From: Sphingomonadaceae bacterium
Lineage (GTDB): Bacteria > Pseudomonadota > Alphaproteobacteria > Sphingomonadales > Sphingomonadaceae
DNA length: 12,346 nucleotides
Assembly (NCBI GenBank): GCA_019245455.1
Contig: JAFARM010000117.1
Coordinates: 1 to 12,346 of the forward strand
Direction: 5' to 3'
The position numbers were made by a program, and so were the translations under genes. The notes beneath the pieces were generated by a model, which was given only the letters and a program-made list of their open reading frames with translations, ran no database searches and was not told the DNA's origin. Of the stretch, positions 6,958 to 12,346 are shown in pieces (position 1 is the first letter of the stretch; every line of letters begins with the position of its first letter).

Positions 6958-7871
6958 ATCTGCACCGCCGCGTCGGTGCCCGCCGGCGGCGGGGGCGCGG
7001 CCGGTGCCGCCGGCTTCGCCACCGGCGCGGGCGTCGTCGGCTTGACAGGCGCGGCGACCCGCACCGTCATCTGCCCCGGCACGCGGAGGTCGAACCGCGC
7101 GTAGCCATGGGCGATGAGGCCGGTGCTGCGGTCGAGCAATTCAAATCGCGCCAGCGCTGCGCCCGCCGCCGCGCCTTCGGGCAGCAGCAGCGTCTCGCCG
7201 CTGCGGAAACGGAGATCCCACCGCCGCGTGCCGACGTACGTCGCGGCGTCGACCAGCCGTCCGAGACGCGGCGCGGCGGCAAGGAGCGCGATGAGGTCGC
7301 CGACGTGCGTGTTCGCCTCCGGCCCGACGACCAGGGGCAGCGCGGCGAAGCGTTCGAGGTGGTTGGAGGTCAGCGGCACCCCCGCGCGATCGATGACCAC
7401 GAGTCGGTGATGGAGCTGCCACAGGGCGACCGGCCGCCGCTCGGTCACGTCGACGATCAGCGTATCGGGCAGGCGGCGAGCGACGCTGGCGTCGGCGACC
7501 CACGGCAGCGCGACAAGCCGGGCGCGGGCGGCGGCAAGGTCGACGAGCAGCATCGAGTTCGTTGGCCCCTCGAGTGCAGCGGCGATCACCTCCAGCCGCG
7601 GGCCGGTGGCGACGCCGTGAACCTCGACGTGGCGGACCTCGAAGCCGCTGCGCGCCGCCGCCCGCGCCGTCTCCTGCCAGGCGCGCCCCGGTAGGCCGGC
7701 GACGATTGCGGCGGCGATGGCGGCGATCAGCACGAGGGCAATGAAGGCGCTCGCGGCATGGCGGGCGAAGCGTCGGGGTGCGAGCGGCACGCGGACCATC
7801 GCTGGCGGCTTCCGGCGCACCACCGCCTTCCGCCGCGGGGTCGCGCCGCGCTTGATGACGGCCGCGTTCAT
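6954..7871 (-). CDS. ftsQ: Cell division protein FtsQ (POTRA domain)
   Basis: A 305-residue bitopic inner-membrane protein that links early and late divisome parts, normally by binding FtsB and FtsL in the periplasm. Residues 1-37 are a basic cytoplasmic tail rich in Arg and Lys. Residues 38-60 form one transmembrane helix (AASAFIALVLIAAIAAAIVA). A POTRA domain follows (about 77-145), starting FEVRHVEVHG and including PWVADASVARRLPDTLIVDV. The FtsQ beta domain covers about 146-263, with GxPL-type residues near 164-167 and FDLRVPGQMTVR at its end. The last 40 residues are an unusual Pro/Ala-rich tail (APVKPTTPAPVAKPAAPAAP and onward). ATG 7871 shares ATGA with the stop of ddl. It overlaps ftsA in the same way, so its expression should be tied to both neighbours. 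Confidence 0.96.
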   Translation of the reverse strand: MNAAVIKRGATPRRKAVVRRKPPAMVRVPLAPRRFARHAASAFIALVLIAAIAAAIVAGLPGRAWQETARAAARSGFEVRHVEVHGVATGPRLEVIAAALEGPTNSMLLVDLAAARARLVALPWVADASVARRLPDTLIVDVTERRPVALWQLHHRLVVIDRAGVPLTSNHLERFAALPLVVGPEANTHVGDLIALLAAAPRLGRLVDAATYVGTRRWDLRFRSGETLLLPEGAAAGAALARFELLDRSTGLIAHGYARFDLRVPGQMTVRVAAPVKPTTPAPVAKPAAPAAPPPPAGTDAAVQI

Positions 7872-8788
7872 GCCGCGCTCGCCAGCAGCCGGGCGACGAG
7901 GTCGTCATAGTCGATGCCGCGGAAGCGCGCCTGCTCGGGAACCAGGCTGAGCGGCGTCATCCCCGGCTGCGTATTGACCTCGAGCAGGTACAGCCCGTCC
8001 TCGCCGCGGCTGTCGTCCCAGCGGAAGTCGGACCGCGAGGCGCCGCGGCAGCCGAGCGCCGCATGGGCACGCGCGGCCATTTCGAGGGCCGCCGCCTCGA
8101 CGTCGGCCGGCAGCTCGGCCGGGCAGAGGTGGATTGTCAGGCCGTCAGTATACTTGGCGTCATAGTCGTAGAAGCCCTTGACCGGCCGCAGTTCGGTCAC
8201 GGCAAGGGCCCAGGGGCCCTCGGCCTCGTCGAGCACCGCGACGGTCAGCTCGCGCCCGGCGATGAACGGCTCGGCGAGCAGCCGGTCGAAGTGCCGCCAC
8301 GGGCCCTCGGCGTGCGCCGCGATCGGGTTGCCGTAGTTCGCCTCGTCGGTGACGATGGCCACGCCCACGCTCGAGCCTTCGTCGATCGGCTTCAGTACAT
8401 AGGGCCGCGGCAGCGGGTCGCCGCGATGCAGGCTCGCCGAGGCGACGACGCGTCCCGCCGGCATCCGGATACCCAGCGGCACCAGCACCGCCTTGGTCAG
8501 CACCTTGTCGATGGCGATCGACGATGTCCGCAGCCCGCTGTGGGTGTAGCGCAGCCCCATCAGGTCGAGCAGTCCCTGCACCGTCCCGTCCTCGCCCGGC
8601 GACCCGTGCAGCGCGTTGAACACGACGTCGGGCGTGGCGGCGGCGAGGTGGGCGGCGACGTCGCGGCCCATGTCGATCTCGATCGTCTCGTGTCCCAGCC
8701 GGCGGCAGGCGGCGGCGATACCGGCCCCGCTCGTCAGCGACACCTCGCGCTCGGCCGACCAGCCGCCCATGAGGACAGCGACCTTCAT
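7868..8788 (-). CDS. ddl: D-alanine--D-alanine ligase
   Basis: A 306-residue ATP-grasp enzyme that joins two D-alanines in the cytosol, giving the dipeptide that MurF adds to the peptidoglycan precursor. The N-terminal signature GGWSAEREVSLTSG (8-21) carries E13, equivalent to E15 of E. coli DdlB. HGSPGEDGTVQG (61-72) is the second signature. The ATP and substrate loop is LKPIDEGSSVGV (132-143) with S139. The omega loop FYDYDAKYTDG (206-216) contains the Tyr expected of D-Ala-D-Ala ligases. LEVNTQPGMTPLSLVPEQA (269-287) has the Mg-binding E270 and N272, with R252 and D254 just before. The Tyr in the omega loop argues for a D-Ala rather than a D-lactate product. ATG 8788 overlaps the murB stop as ATGA. 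Confidence 0.97.
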   Translation of the reverse strand: MKVAVLMGGWSAEREVSLTSGAGIAAACRRLGHETIEIDMGRDVAAHLAAATPDVVFNALHGSPGEDGTVQGLLDLMGLRYTHSGLRTSSIAIDKVLTKAVLVPLGIRMPAGRVVASASLHRGDPLPRPYVLKPIDEGSSVGVAIVTDEANYGNPIAAHAEGPWRHFDRLLAEPFIAGRELTVAVLDEAEGPWALAVTELRPVKGFYDYDAKYTDGLTIHLCPAELPADVEAAALEMAARAHAALGCRGASRSDFRWDDSRGEDGLYLLEVNTQPGMTPLSLVPEQARFRGIDYDDLVARLLASAA

Positions 8789-9678
8789 GCCCGCCCCACC
8801 CGGACGATCTCCCAGCGGAGGTCGATGCCGCTGTGCGCCTTGACCCGCGCGCGGACCTCCTCGCCCAGGCCCTCGATGTCGGCGCTCGTCGCATCGCCCG
8901 TGTTGATCAGGAAGTTGGTATGCTTCTCAGACACTTGCGCGCCACCACGGCGCAGTCCGCGGCAGCCTGCGGCGTCGATCAGCCGCCACGCCTTGTCGCC
9001 GGGCGGGTTGGCGAAGGTCGAGCCGCCGGTGCGCTGGCGGAGCGGCTGCGACGCCTCGCGTTCCGCGGCGATCCGGTCCATCTCGTGCGCCACCGCGCGG
9101 CGATCCGTGACCATTCCCCGGATGCGGGCGCTCACGACGATCGCATCGACCGGCAGGCCCGAGCGGCGGTAGTCGAAACCGACCTCGCGCGCCCGCAGCG
9201 TCACCCGCGTGCCGTTCCGCCGCACCACCGTCGCCTCGACCAGGCAGCCGGCGATGTCGCGGCCGTAGGCCCCGGCGTTCATCCGCACCGCGCCGCCGAC
9301 CGTGCCGGGGATGCCGCGCAGGAACTCGAGCCCGCCGAGCCCGGCGTCGCGTGCCGCGGCGGCGACGGCGATGCCCGGCGCGCCCGCCCCGGCGACGATC
9401 GTCTCGCCGTCGGCGCGGACGTCGGCGAAGGCCTTGCCCAACCGCACCGTCACCCCCGGCACGCCGCCGTCGCGGACGATCAGGTTCGATCCGAGGCCGA
9501 GCGGCAGGACCGGCACGTCGCCCGGCAGCGCTGCCAGATAGGCGCACAGGTCGTCGAGATCGGCCGGCTCGAACAGCGTCTCGGCCGGGCCGCCGGTCTT
9601 GAACCAGACGAGCGGCGCGAGCGGCGCGTTCGCGGTGACGCGGCCGGCGACGGCGGGCGGGACGCGCGCCGGCGTCAC
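8785..9678 (-). CDS. murB: UDP-N-acetylenolpyruvoylglucosamine reductase MurB
   Basis: A 297-residue FAD- and NADPH-dependent cytosolic enzyme that reduces enolpyruvyl-UDP-GlcNAc to UDP-MurNAc. FAD-binding motifs are GSNLIVRDGG (63-72) and GIPGTVGGAVRMNAGAYG (122-139). FDYRRSG (168-174) carries the catalytic Arg (R171). GGSTFANPPGDKAW (218-231) carries the proton-donating Ser (S220). VSEKHTNFLIN (249-259) and a terminal LRWEIVRVG with Glu at 290 complete the active site. The short length and GGSTFANP loop fit type II MurB. There is no ATG near the N-terminus. The frame is open further upstream, to 9837, but that part is low-complexity Arg/Gly/Ala sequence from another gene's frame. GTG 9678 gives the family N-terminus ([20 protein letters not shown]), follows a G-rich site, and overlaps the small gene's stop as GTGA. 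Confidence 0.96.
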   Translation of the reverse strand: MTPARVPPAVAGRVTANAPLAPLVWFKTGGPAETLFEPADLDDLCAYLAALPGDVPVLPLGLGSNLIVRDGGVPGVTVRLGKAFADVRADGETIVAGAGAPGIAVAAAARDAGLGGLEFLRGIPGTVGGAVRMNAGAYGRDIAGCLVEATVVRRNGTRVTLRAREVGFDYRRSGLPVDAIVVSARIRGMVTDRRAVAHEMDRIAAEREASQPLRQRTGGSTFANPPGDKAWRLIDAAGCRGLRRGGAQVSEKHTNFLINTGDATSADIEGLGEEVRARVKAHSGIDLRWEIVRVGRA

Positions 9679-9848
9679 TTGACCCCCCACAGCCGCGCCC
9701 ACTGGCCGACGGCGCGCTGGTTGGCCTCGATCAGGCGGCGGCCCTGCTCCTGCGCCTTCACCGCCTCCGCGGCGGCGGCGAGCGACGCCTTCTGCGCCTC
9801 CAGCACCTGCCGGTGCGCGGCGAACATGATGTCCCACCAGCCAGTCAT
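9675..9848 (-). CDS. Small unnamed protein encoded between murC and murB (57 aa)
   Basis: A 57-residue protein that I do not recognise. It starts with [20 protein letters not shown] and ends with [11 protein letters not shown]. It has no signal peptide and no long hydrophobic segment. Apart from the ends it reads as one long amphipathic, Ala/Gln/Glu-rich helix (about 8-50), with aromatic residues clustered at both ends (W4, W5, F9; W50, W54). This could suit a coiled coil or binding to a membrane surface or a partner; that is inference. The case for a real gene is its setting. ATG 9848 overlaps the murC stop as ATGA and its TGA overlaps the murB GTG as GTGA, so it sits in the same coupled chain as its neighbours. 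Removing it would leave a gap of about 170 bases in a cluster otherwise without spacing. A longer form from 9887 would lie inside murC and begins with unlikely Gly/Pro/Arg sequence. Confidence 0.75.
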   Translation of the reverse strand: MTGWWDIMFAAHRQVLEAQKASLAAAAEAVKAQEQGRRLIEANQRAVGQWARLWGVK

Positions 9849-11263
9849 CGCCGCGCCGCGATTCCCCGGGCGAGGCCCGCCGCCCACTTGGTGATGTCGC
9901 CCGCGCCGAGGCAGACGACCATGTCGCCCGGCACGACGAACTCGGCGAGCTGCGCGGCGAGCGCGTCGGCGCCCGTCGTCACCGCGACGCTGCGGTGGCC
10001 GGCGCGCTTGAGGCCCGTGGCGAGCGCGTCGGCATCGACCCCCTCGATCGGCGCTTCGCCCGCCGGGTAGACCGGGGCGACGACGACGTGATCGGCGTCG
10101 TTGAACGCGGTCTGGAAGTCGCCCATCAGGTCGCGCAGGCGGGTGAAGCGGTGCGGCTGGACGACGGCGACGACGCGCCCCTCGGCCCCCTCGCGCGCGG
10201 CGGCGAGGACGGCGCGGATCTCGACCGGGTGGTGGCCATAGTCGTCGATGACGGTGACGCTGCCATGAGGCGGCAGCGCGACCTCGCCGACGCGGGTGAA
10301 GCGGCGCTTGACCCCGCCGAAGCGGGCGAAGCCCTGCGCAATCGCCTCGTCGCCGATGCCGAGCTCGGTCGCGACGGCGATCGCGGCGAGCGCGTTTTGG
10401 ACGTTGTGGCGGCCGGGCATGGGGAGGGTCAGCGGCTCGATCCGGCGCTCCGACCCGTCACGGGCGCGCACCACGGCGGCGAAGCGGTTGCCGCCCGGCA
10501 CCGGCGTCACGCCCTCGCCCCGGACATCGGCCTGCGCCGAGAAGCCGTAGGTGATGATCCGCCTGTCCTGGACCTTGGGCAACAGCGCCTGCACCTCGGG
10601 GTGGTCGAGGCAGAGGACGCCGGCGCCGTAGAAGGGGACGTGCTCGACGAACTCGACGAACGCCTGCCGCACGCGGTCGAAGCTGCCATAGTGGTCGAGG
10701 TGCTCGGGGTCGATGTTGGTGACGACGCCGATCGTGCCGTGGAGGCGGAGGAAGCTGCCGTCCGACTCGTCGGCCTCGACCACCATCCACTCGCCCGCGC
10801 CGAGCCGCGCGTTGGAACCATAGGTGTTGATGATGCCGCCGTTGATGACGGTCGGGTCGAGCCCGCCGGCGTCGAGCAAGGCGGCGACCATCGAGGTGGT
10901 GGTGGTCTTGCCATGCGTGCCGGCGACGGCGACGGTCGACTTCAGCCGCATCAGCTCGGCGAGCATCTCGGCGCGGCGAACGACGGGGATGCGGCGCTCG
11001 ATCGCCGCGGCGACCTCGGGGTTGGTCCGCTTGATCGCGGTCGAGACGACGACGACCGCCGCATCGCCCAAGTTGGCGGCGTCGTGGCCGATGGTGACGC
11101 GGATGCCGCGGTCGCGCAGGCCCTGGACGACATAGCCCTCGGCGACGTCCGATCCCTGCACCGCGTAGCCGAGGTTGTGCATGACCTCGGCGATGCCCGA
11201 CATACCGATGCCGCCGATGCCGATGAAGTGGATGGTGCCGATGTCGCGGGCGATGCCGGTCAT
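9845..11263 (-). CDS. murC: UDP-N-acetylmuramate--L-alanine ligase MurC
   Basis: A 472-residue cytosolic Mur ligase that adds L-alanine to UDP-MurNAc using ATP. The N-terminal Rossmann domain has the UDP-binding loop [12 protein letters not shown] (14-25). The central ATPase domain has the P-loop GTHGKTTTT (115-123), EADESDGSF (163-171) and [10 protein letters not shown] (183-192). The C-terminal domain contains [11 protein letters not shown] (284-294), DDYGHHP (340-346), QPHRFTR (369-375) and LGAGDITKW (452-460). HGKTTT with DDYGHHP is characteristic of MurC and separates it from MurD, MurE and MurF. Length and motifs are complete. ATG 11263 overlaps the murG stop as ATGA. The stop overlaps the ATG of the 57-residue gene, which splits MurC from MurB, the enzyme that makes its substrate. 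Confidence 0.98.
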   Translation of the reverse strand: MTGIARDIGTIHFIGIGGIGMSGIAEVMHNLGYAVQGSDVAEGYVVQGLRDRGIRVTIGHDAANLGDAAVVVVSTAIKRTNPEVAAAIERRIPVVRRAEMLAELMRLKSTVAVAGTHGKTTTTSMVAALLDAGGLDPTVINGGIINTYGSNARLGAGEWMVVEADESDGSFLRLHGTIGVVTNIDPEHLDHYGSFDRVRQAFVEFVEHVPFYGAGVLCLDHPEVQALLPKVQDRRIITYGFSAQADVRGEGVTPVPGGNRFAAVVRARDGSERRIEPLTLPMPGRHNVQNALAAIAVATELGIGDEAIAQGFARFGGVKRRFTRVGEVALPPHGSVTVIDDYGHHPVEIRAVLAAAREGAEGRVVAVVQPHRFTRLRDLMGDFQTAFNDADHVVVAPVYPAGEAPIEGVDADALATGLKRAGHRSVAVTTGADALAAQLAEFVVPGDMVVCLGAGDITKWAAGLARGIAARR

Positions 11264-12339
11264 GGAGTGAGGCCTGTGACGAGGTCGGCGAGCGTCGCGC
11301 CGGCCGCGGGGTGACCGATGCTTCTAGCCGCTCGCGCCGCCTTTTCCAGCGCCGCCGGCACGGTCAGCAGCGAAACGATTTCGCGTGCCACGGCGTCGGG
11401 GGTGAAGGCGCTCTCGCGCAGCATCGGGCCGGCGCCGGCGGCGACGAAGGCGGCGGCGTTGGCCGCCTGGTGGTCGTCGGTCGCGGCGGCGAAGGGGACG
11501 AGGATTGCCGGGCGCCCGGCGGCGGTCAGTTCGGCCATGGTCGATGCGCCCGACCGGCCGATGACGAGGTGGGCGGTGGCGAGGCGGGCGGCGAAGTCGG
11601 CGAAATAGGGCTCGCAGGTCGCCGCCGTGCCTTGCTCGACGTAGGTGGTGCGGACGGCGGCAAGGTCCTCCGGCCGGCACTGCTGGACGACGTGCAGCCG
11701 CGTCCGGAGCTCTCCCGGCAACTGGCCGATCGCGGCGGGAACGACGCGCGACAGGATCGACGCCCCCTGGCTGCCGCCGGTGACGAACAGCTCGATGGTG
11801 CCGACGGTCGCCGGGTAGGACCTGCTGCCGATGGCGGCGATCTCCGGGCGGACGGGAAGCCCGGTGAACGCCGTCTTGGCGACATAGCGCGGGGCGAGGC
11901 GCAGCGTCGGCTTGAAGCTGGTGGCGATCCGCGTCGCGCGGCCGGCGAGCAGGCGGTTGACGCGGCCGAGCACGGCGTTCTGCTCGTGGAGCACCGCCGG
12001 GCGCTTGAGCGACACGGCAGCGAGCAGCGGCGGCAGCGACGGGTAGCCGCCGAAGCCGATGACCGCGACGACCTTCTCGGCTTTCAGGAAAGCCCGCGCC
12101 GCCGCCCGCCCGCGCCAGATCGTCGCCGCCGCGCGCGGCCAGCCGAGCGGTGAGCCGATCACCGCGCTCTCGACGACGCGGCTCTCGACCCCCTCGAACA
12201 GGCCGGGGAAGCGCAGGCCGCGCGTGTCGGTCATCAGCGTGACCCGGTGTCCCCGCGCGCGAAGCTCGCCGGCGACGACGCTCGCCGGGACCATGTGCCC
12301 GCCGGTCCCCCCGGCGGCGATGACATAGTGGCGGCTCAA
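11260..12339 (-). CDS. murG: Lipid II synthase MurG (GlcNAc transferase)
   Basis: A 359-residue GT-B glycosyltransferase on the cytosolic face of the inner membrane. It transfers GlcNAc from UDP-GlcNAc to lipid I, making lipid II. N-domain motifs are [12 protein letters not shown] (8-19), with H15 in the first G-loop, [10 protein letters not shown] (95-104) and [12 protein letters not shown] (118-129). C-domain motifs are TGLPVRPE (159-166), VTGGSQGAS (186-194), [11 protein letters not shown] (261-271), with E270 expected to contact the ribose of UDP, and TDDHQAANA (287-295). The start is TTG at 12339, seven bases from the window edge. It gives a normal MurG N-terminus and its bases read TTGA, so a TGA overlaps it just as in the downstream junctions. 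A start beyond the edge cannot be excluded, but the family motif begins only seven residues in, so little if anything is missing. Confidence 0.96.
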   Translation of the reverse strand: MSRHYVIAAGGTGGHMVPASVVAGELRARGHRVTLMTDTRGLRFPGLFEGVESRVVESAVIGSPLGWPRAAATIWRGRAAARAFLKAEKVVAVIGFGGYPSLPPLLAAVSLKRPAVLHEQNAVLGRVNRLLAGRATRIATSFKPTLRLAPRYVAKTAFTGLPVRPEIAAIGSRSYPATVGTIELFVTGGSQGASILSRVVPAAIGQLPGELRTRLHVVQQCRPEDLAAVRTTYVEQGTAATCEPYFADFAARLATAHLVIGRSGASTMAELTAAGRPAILVPFAAATDDHQAANAAAFVAAGAGPMLRESAFTPDAVAREIVSLLTVPAALEKAARAARSIGHPAAGATLADLVTGLTP

Positions 12340-12346
12340 CTCGCCC

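Noticed and set aside
9679..9837. N-terminal extension of MurB up to 9837.
   Set aside because: The added residues are Arg/Gly/Ala/Pro low-complexity sequence with no MurB similarity and overlap the 57-residue gene. GTG 9678 gives the normal N-terminus.
9849..9887. Longer form of the small gene starting at 9887.
   Set aside because: This start lies inside the murC coding end and adds [15 protein letters not shown] 9848 matches the overlap pattern of the cluster.
8063..11314. Long plus-strand frames opposite ddl, murB and murC.
   Set aside because: Same cause: antisense of well-identified Mur and Ddl enzymes, with biased composition and no recognisable motif.
1..12346. Search for tRNA, rRNA, CRISPR arrays, insertion sequences, integrases and attachment repeats.
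   Set aside because: None seen by reading. The window is almost fully coding, and no long direct or inverted repeat flanks the low-GC gene.

Overview
The window is high-GC DNA, about 70% where I counted (42 of 60 bases at 10201-10260). It carries most of an alphaproteobacterial division and cell wall (dcw) cluster on the minus strand. Gene order and protein style (MurC opening with a [17 protein letters not shown] stretch, FtsZ ending in IPSFFRKQ, a Tat-type DRRGLLAAGLA leader) point to Alphaproteobacteria, most likely Sphingomonadales. The order is inferred from sequence reading alone; no database search was possible.

Reading the minus strand from the right edge, the cluster is murG (12339-11260), murC (11263-9845), an unnamed 57-codon gene (9848-9675), murB (9678-8785), ddl (8788-7868), ftsQ (7871-6954), ftsA (6957-5668), a 57-bp gap, and ftsZ (5610-4237). 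Every junction from murG to ftsA is the same 4-base overlap, in which the start codon shares bases with the upstream TGA (ATGA or GTGA). The TTG start of murG also forms TTGA, so an upstream gene just outside the window (ftsW would be expected) probably ends there in the same way. MurG and MurC act around lipid II and UDP-MurNAc, MurB makes UDP-MurNAc, and Ddl makes D-Ala-D-Ala. FtsQ, FtsA and FtsZ build the divisome that uses this precursor supply.

Downstream of ftsZ, still on the minus strand, the run continues with an alpha-methylacyl-CoA racemase (4192-3071), a Tat-exported retropepsin-like aspartyl protease (3063-2224) and a dGTPase-like HD hydrolase (2227-1073). The spacing of 44 bp, 7 bp and a 4-bp overlap suggests at least this trio is co-transcribed. 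These genes have no obvious division role.

The left edge holds two plus-strand genes that converge on the dGTPase gene. The first (25-513) encodes a secreted protein with two tandem DUF3011-type cysteine repeats. The second (524-1054) is an unrecognised gene of about 50% GC with TTA and ATA codons, which look foreign in this genome. I see no tRNA, rRNA, CRISPR array, insertion sequence or integrase, and no gene-free stretch longer than 60 bases. The points most worth a second look are the conserved-looking 57-aa protein between MurC and MurB, the low-GC orphan, and the variant active-site motifs in the aspartyl protease and FtsA.
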